From NCBI GenBank assembly GCA_052117325.1, contig JBQKJJ010000006.1: a DNA stretch of 64,000 nt. One strand, 5' to 3'. Below the pieces are notes generated by a model. The model had not been told where the DNA came from. It ran no database searches and worked only from the letters and a program-made list of their open reading frames with translations. Made by a program: the position numbers and the translations under genes. The DNA is from CAG-964 sp902789345. GTDB taxonomy: Bacteria; Bacillota; Clostridia; Oscillospirales; Acutalibacteraceae. Every line of letters starts with the position of its first letter. Within the stretch, counting starts at the first letter, position 1. Shown one piece after another: positions 7,765 to 17,160 of the stretch.

Positions 7765-7923
7765 ACTTAAACATCTCCTTTAGTTTCCATTATACCGAAA
7801 ACTGTGTCCCATAATTGGTACAGACTTAAGTATGATTATTTCATTAATTAAAAAATTAAATACAAGAAATTGCCTAATTCTGCCTTTGCTATCGTGCGTT
7901 TAACTTTTTATTAACTCTTATGA

Positions 7924-8940
7924 TTATTTTCTGTACAGCTTGTTAATTTTCCTAATTGTTGCTTTAAATTCCTTTACAACAGCCTTTGGCGAAACAATTT
8001 CAACTAAATCCCCCAAGCCGAATATCCAGCCAAAAAATTGCTGACTTGTATAAACGCTTACAGTTATATTGCTGTGAGTATCGTCTGCTTTAGTAATGTG
8101 GTAGTCACTGCCAAAGCGGTCTATTATTACACCTATAAGTGAATTGTCAATTTTCAGGATTACCTCTTTTGGGGCATCGCCGCCAAACATACCAAAGGTC
8201 TTTTTAGTATATGTAGAAACATCAAAGTCCTTAAAGGCTTCACTGCCCAAGCGCTCCTGCGGAAGTACAACAGCATTTTTTATCTTATCTACTCTGTAGT
8301 GCTTTATTTTTTTAGCATCGGCGTCATATGCCACAAGGTAATACTTTTCATCATTCCATAGCATACACCAAGGGCTTACAGTATAAAGCTTACCGTCATA
8401 TTTAGGCTTTTCAATTACCTTTTTGTAGCCGTTAAACTCCACAAACCACTGGTAATAGTTAAAGCATATCTGTTTTTCGTCTTGAATTGCACGGTAAATT
8501 TGGTCTATGCTTATGTAAATACTTTCGTTGTCTGTTTTTGAACGCTTTTCAATAAACACTGTACGCTGGAGCTTTTTTGCCTCGTAAATACTTACTTCCT
8601 TTTCCAGCTTTTTTATAAGCTCGTTGGATTTCTTTTTTGTAATAAACCTTGTAGACTGTATAGCATCTACCATTAGCTTAACCTCTGCAAGCTGATATTT
8701 TCTGCCGGCTATTACTCTGTATTCGTACCTGTTGCCCACCCGCACATTTCCAACCTCAAAATCCATTTGATCCAGTGCAGACAGGTCGGCATACAAACTT
8801 TTTCGTTCTGATGTAATACCGTATCTTTTAAGCTCCTCCACAATTTCAGAAATAGTCAAACCATGGTCATCATCAGTTTTATCAAGAAGAATTTTTCTTA
8901 AATAAAAAAGCTTAAGTCTTTGACTTGTGTCCCTTGCCAT
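7924..8940 (-). CDS. WYL-domain transcriptional regulator
   Basis: A 338-residue YafY-type regulator. Residues ~8-75 form a DeoR-like winged helix-turn-helix (LTISEIVEELKRYGITSERKSLYADLSALDQMDFEV). The WYL domain follows around residues 145-230 (QICFNYYQWF, YTVSPWCMLWNDEKYYLVAYD), with a C-terminal extension. WYL proteins bind nucleic acid or nucleotide ligands and often control DNA-damage or defence genes. Here it is alone, between the small membrane-protein unit and an ABC-F gene, so its target is unknown. The ATG follows AGGGGTGA. Confidence 0.9.
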   Translation of the reverse strand: MARDTSQRLKLFYLRKILLDKTDDDHGLTISEIVEELKRYGITSERKSLYADLSALDQMDFEVGNVRVGNRYEYRVIAGRKYQLAEVKLMVDAIQSTRFITKKKSNELIKKLEKEVSIYEAKKLQRTVFIEKRSKTDNESIYISIDQIYRAIQDEKQICFNYYQWFVEFNGYKKVIEKPKYDGKLYTVSPWCMLWNDEKYYLVAYDADAKKIKHYRVDKIKNAVVLPQERLGSEAFKDFDVSTYTKKTFGMFGGDAPKEVILKIDNSLIGVIIDRFGSDYHITKADDTHSNITVSVYTSQQFFGWIFGLGDLVEIVSPKAVVKEFKATIRKINKLYRK

Positions 8941-9046
8941 ACAGTCACCCCTATAAAATATCTATCCTTAATTAACAACCCAAAATATAAAACAAAAATC
9001 ACATTGGGCATGAGTATATTTTTGCACACCCACGCCCTGCTTATAG

Positions 9047-9080
9047 TTTTGCGCTGTCACAAATATAGGACAGCGCAAAA
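9047..9080 (-). terminator. terminator after the ABC-F gene
   Basis: TTTTGCGCTGTC pairs perfectly with GACAGCGCAAAA around a 10-base loop, 13 bases after the ABC-F stop. Confidence 0.8.
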
Positions 9081-9092
9081 CAGCATAATAAA

Positions 9093-10697
9093 TTACTCTC
9101 TTATTAAATTGTTTGCAGCCAAATATTCATCATAGCCCGAAGTAATATCCTTTATGCCATCCTCTTGAATGAAAATAATACGGTTTGCCACCGTTGAAAT
9201 AAACTCGTGGTCGTGCGAAGTAAACAATACGATACCCGGGAAGTTTGCCAAGCCCTTGTTTACTGCTGTAATAGACTCAAGGTCCAGGTGGTTGGTAGGC
9301 TGGTCAAGCACAAGAACATTTGCACCGCCCATCATCATTTTTGAAAGCATACAACGAACCTTTTCACCACCGCTAAGCACCTTAACAGGCTTAAATACAT
9401 CTTCACCGCTAAATAGCATTCTGCCTAAGAAGCCGCGCAAATATGTTTCTGTATGGTCGGCGCCGTTGTTGTACTGCTCCAGCCAGTTTAAAATAGAGTC
9501 GTCACAATCGTTAAAGAACTCTGAATTGTCCTTTGGGAAATACGATGTGCTTGTGCTTACGCCCCACTTAAATGTGCCTGAGTCCTGTGTGTCCTTTTCC
9601 ATTAAAATTTCAAACAGGGCCGTAACAGAGGTTTCTTTGTCGCTGATAAAGGCAATTTTGTCGCCACGCTCAACTCTAAAGGAAACATTCTTTAATACAT
9701 CTTCACCGTCAATTTTCTTACAAAGTCCCTCTACAGCAAGAATCTCCTTGCCTACCTCTCTGTCTTGTGTAAAGCCTACAAACGGGTATCTGCGGCTTGA
9801 GGCCGGCATTTCTTCAACTGTCAGCTTGTCAAGCAGCTTTCTTCTGGCGGTAGCCTGCTTTGACTTTGACTTATTGGCAGAGAACCTTTGAATAAAGCTT
9901 TGCAGCTCCTTAATTTTATCTTCATTCTTCTTGTTTTGCTGTTTTATCATAGCCTGTACCATTTGGCTTGACTCATACCAGAACTCGTAGTTACCTACAT
10001 ACATTTTAATCTTACCGTAGTCAATATCCACCATATGGGTACATACAGTATTAAGGAAATGTCTGTCATGGCTTACAACAATTACAGTACCCTCGTAATC
10101 CATCAGGAAATCCTCAAGCCATGAAATAGCCATAATGTCAAGGTTGTTTGTAGGCTCGTCCATCATAAGTATTTCCGGGTTTCCGAAAAGTGCCTGTGCA
10201 AGCAAAACCTTTACCTTCTCGTTACCTGTAAGGGTTGACATTTGTGAGTATAAAATATCCTCGGTTAGTCCCAAGCCCTGTATAAGCTTAGAGGCGTCGC
10301 TTTCTGCCTCCCAACCGTCCATTTCGGCAAACTCCGCTTCCAGTTCACTGGCTCTTATGCCGTCTTCGTCGTTAAAATCCGGCTTTGAGTACAGCTCATC
10401 TTTTTCTTTCATAATGTTATATAGCTTCATATTGCCCATTATAACCGTGTCCAAAACGGTGTACTGGTCATATGCAAAATGGTCCTGCTTCAGAACGCTC
10501 ATACGCTCGCCGTCAGGAATAATTACATCGCCTGTAGTAGGCTCAAGTTCTCCTGTTAAAACCTTTAAAAATGTTGACTTACCTGCGCCGTTGGCACCAA
10601 TTACACCGTAGCAATTACCCGGGGTAAATTTTAGGTCAACTTCCTTAAATAAATCTGTTCCGCTAAAATTAACGCTTACATTAGATACTGTTATCAT
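9093..10697 (-). CDS. ABC-F family ATPase (YkpA/YbiT-like)
   Basis: A 534-residue soluble protein with two ABC modules that would bind the ribosomal E site. The first module has Walker A GANGAGKST (residue ~30), signature LTGNEKVK and LMMDEPTNNLD. A linker rich in Lys/Gln (residues ~245-290) follows. The second module has a degenerate Walker A (AFISDKETSVTAL, no GKS/T), signature LSGGEKVR, and LVLDQPTNHLD, where the catalytic Glu is Gln. One composite ATP site is therefore probably non-hydrolytic. ATG 10697 is chosen over the ATG at 10706, which overlaps the AAAGG site. A structured leader lies upstream. Confidence 0.9.
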   Translation of the reverse strand: MITVSNVSVNFSGTDLFKEVDLKFTPGNCYGVIGANGAGKSTFLKVLTGELEPTTGDVIIPDGERMSVLKQDHFAYDQYTVLDTVIMGNMKLYNIMKEKDELYSKPDFNDEDGIRASELEAEFAEMDGWEAESDASKLIQGLGLTEDILYSQMSTLTGNEKVKVLLAQALFGNPEILMMDEPTNNLDIMAISWLEDFLMDYEGTVIVVSHDRHFLNTVCTHMVDIDYGKIKMYVGNYEFWYESSQMVQAMIKQQNKKNEDKIKELQSFIQRFSANKSKSKQATARRKLLDKLTVEEMPASSRRYPFVGFTQDREVGKEILAVEGLCKKIDGEDVLKNVSFRVERGDKIAFISDKETSVTALFEILMEKDTQDSGTFKWGVSTSTSYFPKDNSEFFNDCDDSILNWLEQYNNGADHTETYLRGFLGRMLFSGEDVFKPVKVLSGGEKVRCMLSKMMMGGANVLVLDQPTNHLDLESITAVNKGLANFPGIVLFTSHDHEFISTVANRIIFIQEDGIKDITSGYDEYLAANNLIRE

Positions 10698-10836
10698 TGT
10701 ATACATCCTTTTTCATTTATTTATGCAGTAGGTCTGCAATTTTCTTATAAATATTATTATATCATTTATTTCCATACTGTACAACCAAATATTAAAACTT
10801 ATGAAAAAAACACCTATAATTAATTCGGCAGCTTCT

Positions 10837-10871
10837 TTACAGTCTGTACACCATAGGTAATGGGGCTGTAA
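10837..10871. other. stem-loop in the ABC-F/H1-like divergent intergenic region
   Basis: TTACAG...CTGTAA encloses a second stem CCAT...ATGG. A T-run follows on the plus strand (GTGTTTTTTT). On the minus strand the ABC-F leader continues to AGGTGTTTTTTTC. It could be an attenuator of the ABC-F gene or the end of an unannotated RNA. The rest of this ~400-base gap shows no ORF. Confidence 0.35.
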
Positions 10872-11002
10872 ATACTGTGTTTTTTTAATAAAGCATTAAA
10901 ATTTCAGCACAATAACTCATATTAGTTATATGTATAACTTTACTAAATTTATAATTCTATTTTCAGTAAAACTGTAACAGTAATCGAATTTTAAATAATT
11001 AT

Positions 11003-11032
11003 TTGACAACTGTATTTTAAAGATTATATAAT
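11003..11032 (+). promoter_or_regulatory. sigma-A promoter of the Lys/Ala-rich protein gene
   Basis: Perfect TTGACA (11003-11008), an 18-base spacer and perfect TATAAT (11027-11032), 84 bases before the ATG. This suggests high expression. Confidence 0.85.
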
Positions 11033-11115
11033 GTGTTTGTAAGCTTCATACAGGTAGATGTGTGGGGTGTTTTTAAGGAATTATTTCACTTTTATTGAAA
11101 GAAGGTATTTTTTTA

Positions 11116-11775
11116 ATGGCAACAACAAAGAAAACTACTGCTAAAAAAACTACAACTGCAAAAACTGCAGAGAAGGCAGCAGATACAACAACTGCCGCAG
11201 CTAAAAAGGCTGCTGCAACACCTAGCACAACAGCAACTGCAAAGACTGCTGCAACACCTAGCACAACAGCGACAAAGGCTGCAGATAAAGTTGAAGAGGC
11301 AAAGGCTGTAGTTGAGAAAAAGGTTGAGGAAACAAAGGCAGCTGTTGAAAAGAAAGCAGAAAAGGCTGTAGCTGCTGTAGAAAAGAAGGCAGAGGAAGTA
11401 AAGACTGCCGTTGAGAAGAAAGCAGAGGAAGTAAAGGCTGCTGCTAAGGCTGCAGAAAAGCCTGTAAAGGAAGCCGTTGCTAAGGTTGCAGAAGAGCCTG
11501 TAAAGAAAGCCGTTGCTAAAAAGCCGGCAGCTAAGAAAACAACTACAAGAAAAACTACTAAGAAGGCTGTTGAGCCTACTGTTGAGTTCGTTATACAGTA
11601 CGACGACGGCGAGGAAAAATATTCTGACATAGTTGAAAACGCAAAGAAAACATACCTTGCTGACAACGAAGATGCTGAAATTAAGGATATTAAGGTTTAC
11701 CTAAAGCCTGTTGACAAGAAGGCTTACTGTGTAGTAAACGGTACAGATGAGTTTGAAATGGATGTTTATTTCTAA
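11116..11775 (+). CDS. Lys/Ala-rich histone-H1-like protein with C-terminal domain
   Basis: A 219-residue protein. Residues 1-~155 are low complexity, made of Lys, Ala, Thr, Val and Glu in H1-like KTTAKK and AVEKKAEE repeats that would form long helices or coiled coil. Residues ~156-219 form a compact acidic domain (EFVIQYDDGEEKYSDIVENA...DEFEMDVYF). From memory this resembles a clostridial DUF6465-type group. The basic repeats suggest DNA or polyanion binding. The start is ATG 11116 after AAGAAGG; an upstream TTG is less likely. A strong promoter and a strong terminator make it a single, probably abundant, transcript. Antisense ORFs here are repeat artefacts. Confidence 0.85.
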   Translation: MATTKKTTAKKTTTAKTAEKAADTTTAAAKKAAATPSTTATAKTAATPSTTATKAADKVEEAKAVVEKKVEETKAAVEKKAEKAVAAVEKKAEEVKTAVEKKAEEVKAAAKAAEKPVKEAVAKVAEEPVKKAVAKKPAAKKTTTRKTTKKAVEPTVEFVIQYDDGEEKYSDIVENAKKTYLADNEDAEIKDIKVYLKPVDKKAYCVVNGTDEFEMDVYF

Positions 11776-11802
11776 TTCTTCTAAAATTTACATATTGAAC
11801 CA

Positions 11803-11838
11803 AAGGTGACAAGCTGTATGCGGTTTGTCGCCTTTTTA
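11803..11838 (+). terminator. terminator after the H1-like gene
   Basis: AAGGTGACAA pairs with TTTGTCGCCTT around an 11-base loop, followed by TTTATTTT. Confidence 0.85.
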
Positions 11839-11888
11839 TTTTCCTTATTTTCTACACAATGCACTAAAGGGCTATAGGTTCATTTTGC

Positions 11889-11937
11889 AAAAAATCCGGA
11901 ATTGCAGGCGCATAATACCCGCAATTCCGGATTTTTA
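11889..11937 (-). terminator. strong terminator, small exported protein gene
   Basis: AAAAATCCGGAATTGC pairs perfectly with GCAATTCCGGATTTTT. The A- and T-runs on both sides make it bidirectional. It lies 50 bases beyond the end of the 65-residue gene. Confidence 0.85.
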
Positions 11938-11989
11938 TATAAGCTATAACACGCTGAAAAATTTATGGAATACTCCAGAAAAATCATAT

Positions 11990-12187
11990 CTATTTTTTCC
12001 GTGAAAGAAATATTACAGCAACTACAGCCGCCACCATTACAATAGCTAAAATAACAATAACAATAGTCTTGCTGTATCCTGTGTTGCTCACTGCCCCACT
12101 GCTGTAAGCAAAGGCAGAAACCACAGACATTATAACAGTAATTGCCATAACAGCCAACGCAGAAATAAATTTTAAAAATCTGTTCAC
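11990..12187 (-). CDS. small exported/membrane protein, unknown function
   Basis: A 65-residue protein starting GTG behind GAGGTGAGG. Residues 1-28 look like a Sec signal peptide (ISALAVMAITVIMSVVSAFAY with an A-x-A-like end). A membrane segment covers ~42-61, and the protein ends SRKK. The result would be a short extracellular stretch anchored in the membrane. It has its own strong terminator. A longer overlapping ORF in another frame is Cys/Tyr-rich nonsense and is not used. No family is recognised. Confidence 0.7.
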   Translation of the reverse strand: MNRFLKFISALAVMAITVIMSVVSAFAYSSGAVSNTGYSKTIVIVILAIVMVAAVVAVIFLSRKK

Positions 12188-12284
12188 AATACCTCACCTC
12201 GTTTCAAACAGAATTTAACTCATTTTTCTAAATAATTTTCAAAAATTCATTTAGATTATAACAAAAACGGGAAATATTGTAAAG

Positions 12285-15200
12285 CTAATTAAATATCTGC
12301 GTCAGCACCTTTAAAGGCGGTGTATATTTTTTAATTTTAACCTGAATATGAGGCTTGCCGTCTAGTTTTAAAACCGCCTGACCTGTTAGCTTGTCAAGCA
12401 AATCTGCCACCTTTTTGGTACGCACATCAGTCAGGAATAACAGCATTGAAGTATCCAGCTGTTTAATTTCGTATATTCCGTATGATGAGGCTGTATTTCT
12501 TATGAGAGCCACCTCAATTAGTCCCATAACCGCTTGCGGAACATCACCAAACCTGTCTATAAGCTCATCAATTACATCGTCGGCATCCTCTTTGGTGCGA
12601 ATATCTGCAATACGGCGGTACATAGCAATTCGTAATTTCAGTGAAGATATATAATCCTCCGGTATATATGCCGGAATAGGAACATCAATGGAGCACTCTA
12701 TATCCTCAGGCAGAGTTTCCTCTCCCCTTTCTTCACGAATAGCCTCGTTTAGAAGCTTTAGGTACATATCGTAACCTACTATTTCCATATGACCGTGCTG
12801 TTGTGCACCAAGCACATTGCCTGCACCACGAATTTCAAGGTCACGCATTGCTATTTTAAATCCACTGCCAAACTCGGTAAATTCCTCTATAGCCGCCAAA
12901 CGCTTTGCCGAAACCTCGGTAAGAACCTTCATAGGTCTAAAGGTGAAATAAGCGTAGGCTCTTCTTGACGACCTGCCTACCCTGCCCCTTAGCTGGTGCA
13001 GCTGTGACAAGCCCATATAGTCGGCATTGTCAATAATAAGAGTATTGGCGTTTGGTATATCTACGCCTGTTTCAATAATTGTAGTACATACAAGTACATT
13101 TATTTCCTGCTCAAGCATTTGCCGCCAAACCTCAGACAACTGCTGTTCGCTCATTTTACCGTGGCCTACCCCTACCTTAGCCTCGGGTATGCCCTCCATT
13201 ATATCATAAGCACAGCGCTCTATAGTGTCTACACTGTTATGCAAATAGAACACCTGTCCGCCTCGTCTAAGCTCACGGCGAATAGAGTCAAAAATAACCT
13301 CTCGGTCATACTCCATTACATATGTCTGTACAGGCTGTCTGTCCTGGGGTGCTTCCTCCAAAACAGACATATCTCTAATGCCGCTCATAGCCATATTCAA
13401 TGTTCGTGGAATTGGCGTTGCAGAAAGTGTAAGGACATCTATATTTTTACACATTTCCTTAAATTTTTCTTTTTGAGCAACACCGAAGCGCTGTTCCTCA
13501 TCTATAATAACCAACCCTAAGTCTCTAAACTGAATGTCCTTTGATATTAAGCGGTGGGTACCTATTACCATATCTACCTCACCACGCTTTAAAGCCTTTA
13601 TTACTTCGTTTTGCTGTGCGGCGGTTCTAAACCTGGAAAGCAGCTCTATTTTCACCGGAAAACCTTCAAATCTTCTTAGAGCCGTTTGGTAGTGCTGCCA
13701 CGCCAAAATGGTCGTAGGGCAAAGCAGTGCACACTGCTTTGAATCTGCCACACATTTAAAAGCGGCACGAAGTGCAACCTCTGTTTTGCCAAAGCCAACA
13801 TCACCGCACAAAAGTCTGTCCATTGGTGCGGTGCGTTCCATATCGCTTGTAATTTCGTCAATACAGCGCAGCTGGTCGCTTGTTTCCTCATATTCAAAGT
13901 GTGACGCAAAATCGTGGTGCCATTCGCTGTCCGGTGAAAAAGCATAGCCCTTTGCGTTCATTCTTTCGGCATACAGCTTTGTAAGCTCGTGTGCAATATC
14001 CTTTACCGCACTTCTAACCCTAGACTTAGCCTTTGCCCAGTCGGTACCGCCAAGTTTACTTAGCTTTACCCGGTTATCCTCTTTTGGGCCTATATATTTA
14101 GACACCATATCAAGCTGAGTAACAGGCACATACAGCTCGTCGTCTTTGGCATAAAGAATAGTAATGTAATCCTTAATAATGCCGTCCTTTTCAATTTTAT
14201 TTATCCCCTTGTACACACCAATACCAAACTTTGTGTGTACAACATAGTCGCCTATGCTAAGCTCCTCAAGCGAATAAACCTGCTGCGCGTTTTTAGGCCT
14301 TTTAGGCTTTTTCCTTTGCGGGGCAAATACTATTCCATGGGTAATCAGCTTAAAGCCTACAGATGGGTATTCAAAGCCTGCTGACAGTGCCCCCTCCATA
14401 ACATATATGGTGTTTAGCAACGGATTTTCAATATCCTTTACAAATACAGCCGGGTAATTGTCGTCTTTTAGCTGCTGCTCCAAAGACGCCGCACTTTTAG
14501 CCGTACCTGCAAGAATAACCGTCGTCATACTGCTGTTAAAGTCCATATCAAGGTCTTCTTTTAGCACCTTGTATGAACCACTCCACAAGGACAGCTGTTT
14601 TGCAGTAAAGCTAATAAGCTCTTTTAACTGAAAATCATAGGAACCGTGTGTAAAGTTATCCAAAAATACTGTAGTACAACCGTGAAAATACTCCCACACA
14701 TCATACTTCTCAATGCAGTAGGTTTCAAAGCCTTTGCAAAGTGTGCCTGTGGCAAAATCGTCTTTAATTTCAGCATTGTACTGGGAATAAAATGAGCTTT
14801 GCCTTGCCTTTACCTTTGTTTGTTCAGATATAAATACAATTCTGTTTTCTATATAATCAAGCAATGTTGCAGGCTTGTCGTAGACCAAGCCGATAAACTT
14901 ATCTATTGAGCCTACAGTAACTCCACTGCGCAGTGCGTCAGCCTCCGATTGCAGGGTTTCCTTTGCTTTGGCTGAGTTTTTACCTCGTAAAAGCTTTAGT
15001 TTATGCTCTATTTTGTCCGCCAAAGCTGTTTTGTCACTGACCAATACCTCTACCGACGGCGTAATGGTTATGCTTTCAACATAATCTAAACGGCGTTGGG
15101 TTTGAATATCAAAAGTATTTATAGTGTCAATTTCGTCACCCCAAAATTCAATTCTTACAGGCTTTTCGCTGTCCGGCATAAATAAGTCTACTATACCGCC

Positions 15201-15725
15201 ACGCTGTGCAAACTGACCTGCTCCCTCTACAATGTCACACCTTTCGTAGCCGTTAAGCACAAGTGTTTCCATAACACTTTCAATAGAAATTTCGGTGCCG
15301 CTTTTTAGGGTGGCTGTTGCACGCATTAAAACTTCCTTTGGTATTGTAAACTGTGCCAGTGCGTCTATGGTAGTAATAACAACATCAGCATCGTTTTCAA
15401 GTATTTTACAAAGCACCTTAATTCTTTGGTGCTCATACTCTCTTGATTTACTTTTTATATCTCTAAATATAAAATCCCTCATAGGGTAGATATAAGCGCT
15501 TTTACCCATTGCGGTTATGTCCGACGAAAGCACCTGGGCTTCGTGCTCGTCTGCAACAACCACAAATGCTCCCATTTTCTTGGAAAATGGGAGTGAATTA
15601 ATTATGTGAGCCTTGTGTACCCCTGTAAGCCCTGTAACAGCTACAGCACACTGCCCTTTGTCAATTGCCTTTTTTAGGGTTTGGTACTCAGGTACTTTTT
15701 CTATTATATTGTCTAAAAATTTCAT
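12285..15725 (-). CDS. mfd: transcription-repair coupling factor
   Basis: A 1146-residue Mfd that removes RNA polymerase stalled at DNA lesions and recruits UvrA. Residues 1-~330 are the UvrB-like domains. The CarD-like polymerase-interacting domain is around 470-540 (ELSIGDYVVHTKFGIGVYKGI). Helicase motifs include GDVGFGKT (~640), DEEQ (~742), LSATPIPRTL and QLRGRVGRS; a C-terminal TRCF domain follows. The length is normal. ATG 15725 is chosen because AAGGAGTG lies just upstream and the product starts MKFLDNI; the longer ORF reads through the pth spacer. pth ends 10 bases upstream, the usual Firmicutes pth-mfd order. Confidence 0.97.
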   Translation of the reverse strand: MKFLDNIIEKVPEYQTLKKAIDKGQCAVAVTGLTGVHKAHIINSLPFSKKMGAFVVVADEHEAQVLSSDITAMGKSAYIYPMRDFIFRDIKSKSREYEHQRIKVLCKILENDADVVITTIDALAQFTIPKEVLMRATATLKSGTEISIESVMETLVLNGYERCDIVEGAGQFAQRGGIVDLFMPDSEKPVRIEFWGDEIDTINTFDIQTQRRLDYVESITITPSVEVLVSDKTALADKIEHKLKLLRGKNSAKAKETLQSEADALRSGVTVGSIDKFIGLVYDKPATLLDYIENRIVFISEQTKVKARQSSFYSQYNAEIKDDFATGTLCKGFETYCIEKYDVWEYFHGCTTVFLDNFTHGSYDFQLKELISFTAKQLSLWSGSYKVLKEDLDMDFNSSMTTVILAGTAKSAASLEQQLKDDNYPAVFVKDIENPLLNTIYVMEGALSAGFEYPSVGFKLITHGIVFAPQRKKPKRPKNAQQVYSLEELSIGDYVVHTKFGIGVYKGINKIEKDGIIKDYITILYAKDDELYVPVTQLDMVSKYIGPKEDNRVKLSKLGGTDWAKAKSRVRSAVKDIAHELTKLYAERMNAKGYAFSPDSEWHHDFASHFEYEETSDQLRCIDEITSDMERTAPMDRLLCGDVGFGKTEVALRAAFKCVADSKQCALLCPTTILAWQHYQTALRRFEGFPVKIELLSRFRTAAQQNEVIKALKRGEVDMVIGTHRLISKDIQFRDLGLVIIDEEQRFGVAQKEKFKEMCKNIDVLTLSATPIPRTLNMAMSGIRDMSVLEEAPQDRQPVQTYVMEYDREVIFDSIRRELRRGGQVFYLHNSVDTIERCAYDIMEGIPEAKVGVGHGKMSEQQLSEVWRQMLEQEINVLVCTTIIETGVDIPNANTLIIDNADYMGLSQLHQLRGRVGRSSRRAYAYFTFRPMKVLTEVSAKRLAAIEEFTEFGSGFKIAMRDLEIRGAGNVLGAQQHGHMEIVGYDMYLKLLNEAIREERGEETLPEDIECSIDVPIPAYIPEDYISSLKLRIAMYRRIADIRTKEDADDVIDELIDRFGDVPQAVMGLIEVALIRNTASSYGIYEIKQLDTSMLLFLTDVRTKKVADLLDKLTGQAVLKLDGKPHIQVKIKKYTPPLKVLTQIFN

Positions 15726-15735
15726 TTTACACTCC

Positions 15736-16347
15736 TTATGAGTTAAAATCAGCCATTGCTTTGTCGATATTTCCGGCAATAATATATTCAACCGCACCGC
15801 AGACATTGTCTGTAACCTTGTCTAGGGCTTCGCGCTCGGTTACGGTAAATCTTGACAAAACCCAGTCTGCCAGCTGCCAGTTAGGATTTGGCTTTTCGCC
15901 TATACCTATTTTCACCCTAGGGAACAAATTGCTTCCGCTTAGCTCTATTATGCTCCTCATTCCCTTTTGACCGCCGTCACTGCCCTTGCGTCTTATACGT
16001 ATTCTGCCTACATCTAATGATATGTCGTCAAACAGAACAATAACATTCTCAGGCTGAATTTTATAAAAACTCGTTGCCTGTACCACTGCCTCACCGCTTA
16101 AATTCATAAATGTTTGGGGCTTCATCAGCAAAGTTCTTTTTCCTGCAATAGTGCAGTCGCCTATTAATGCCTTGTACTTCATTTTACTGACATTGCAGTT
16201 GTATTTATCAGCAAGCTTATCAAGTGCTATAAAGCCTGCGTTGTGCCTGGTATTTTCGTATTGCTTTCCGGGATTTCCCAAGCCTACAACAATATATTCC
16301 ACTGCACCGCCCTGTGCAGCTGTATTTTTACCAAATAAATTAATCAT
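15736..16347 (-). CDS. pth: peptidyl-tRNA hydrolase
   Basis: A 203-residue bacterial Pth that frees tRNA from peptidyl-tRNAs dropped by ribosomes. Signature segments are YIVVGLGNPGKQYENTRHNA (catalytic His within NTRHNAG), KPQTFMNLSG, and VLFDDISLDVG (catalytic Asp), then GSDGGQKGMRSII. Start ATG 16347 follows GGTGAG; ATG 16365 lacks a ribosome site. The extra ~20 residues before VEYIVVGLGNPG are unusual but minor. It lies directly upstream of mfd. Confidence 0.96.
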   Translation of the reverse strand: MINLFGKNTAAQGGAVEYIVVGLGNPGKQYENTRHNAGFIALDKLADKYNCNVSKMKYKALIGDCTIAGKRTLLMKPQTFMNLSGEAVVQATSFYKIQPENVIVLFDDISLDVGRIRIRRKGSDGGQKGMRSIIELSGSNLFPRVKIGIGEKPNPNWQLADWVLSRFTVTEREALDKVTDNVCGAVEYIIAGNIDKAMADFNS

Positions 16348-16401
16348 ATTCTCACCAACATTCATAAATTAAAACTTGTATTAATGTGTAACAGAACAAA
16401 A

Positions 16402-16427
16402 AGGATACCGGAGTAATTCGGTATCCT
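16402..16427 (-). terminator. terminator of the oxidoreductase/HAD operon
   Basis: AGGATACCG pairs perfectly with CGGTATCCT around an 8-base loop, followed on the minus strand by TTTTTG. It lies 90 bases after the HAD gene stop. Confidence 0.85.
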
Positions 16428-16516
16428 AAAATATTTCATAATAGGGTTAAAGCACAGCAACAGCCCAAAATTTTTAGCACTAATGCAAATAATACACTTA
16501 AGTAAAAATTTACACA

Positions 16517-17152
16517 CTAAAAAATATAATCTTTAAGCTGATACAAGCTTTCTATAACAGGCTTGCCTGTAGTAAGCAAATCCTGCTTACTTTGGTGACC
16601 TGTTGACAGGAGCACACAGTCAGCGCCTATTTCATTGGCAAGCTGACAGTCATGCAGGGTATCCCCCACCACTACAACCTTGCTGTAGTCCTTTGTAACC
16701 TTGTTTATAACACTGACAGCACGCTGTACCTTGCTACCTACAGTATTGTCACCGGAACCGGATATATAATCCATATACTGGGCAACGCCCAGCCTATTGG
16801 CAGCCTCTTCAACTATTTTATGGTTTGAGGATGAAACAATTATTTGCCTTACGCCTATATTTTTAAAATGCTCCATAAGCTCTAAAGCACCTGTATTCAA
16901 AGGATTTTCACCTATGTGCTTGTTGTAGCCAGATGTAAACTCATTTTGAATAACATCAAAGGATATTTTGCTAAGGTCAAACAAATGCTCATAAAATTTA
17001 TAAATAGGCGTATCTAAATAGCTGTAATACTGCTGCATATTTATTGTGGGAAGTCCACGCTTTATAAGCATATCATTTACAGAACAAAGTGACGCATTAA
17101 CATCGTCAACTATTGTACCGTTCCAGTCCCAAACCAAACAATTATACTTCAT
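16517..17152 (-). CDS. HAD-family phosphatase (phosphoglycolate-phosphatase-like)
   Basis: A 211-residue HAD hydrolase with an alpha-helical cap. Motif I is VWDWNGTIVDD, with the nucleophile Asp but Asn-Gly where DxDGT is usual, a variant seen in this subgroup. Motif II is IVSSSN (~109), motif III Lys is in GSKVQR, and motif IV is VVVGDTLHDCQLA (~157). It starts nine bases after the oxidoreductase gamma subunit, so it is the last gene of that operon. The substrate is unknown; it may remove a phosphorylated by-product. Confidence 0.85.
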   Translation of the reverse strand: MKYNCLVWDWNGTIVDDVNASLCSVNDMLIKRGLPTINMQQYYSYLDTPIYKFYEHLFDLSKISFDVIQNEFTSGYNKHIGENPLNTGALELMEHFKNIGVRQIIVSSSNHKIVEEAANRLGVAQYMDYISGSGDNTVGSKVQRAVSVINKVTKDYSKVVVVGDTLHDCQLANEIGADCVLLSTGHQSKQDLLTTGKPVIESLYQLKDYIF

Positions 17153-17160
17153 AACAACAA

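Noticed and set aside
11073..11666. 197-residue antisense frame over the Lys/Ala-rich gene
   Set aside because: A mirror of GCA/AAG repeats; the plus-strand gene has a promoter, ribosome site and terminator.
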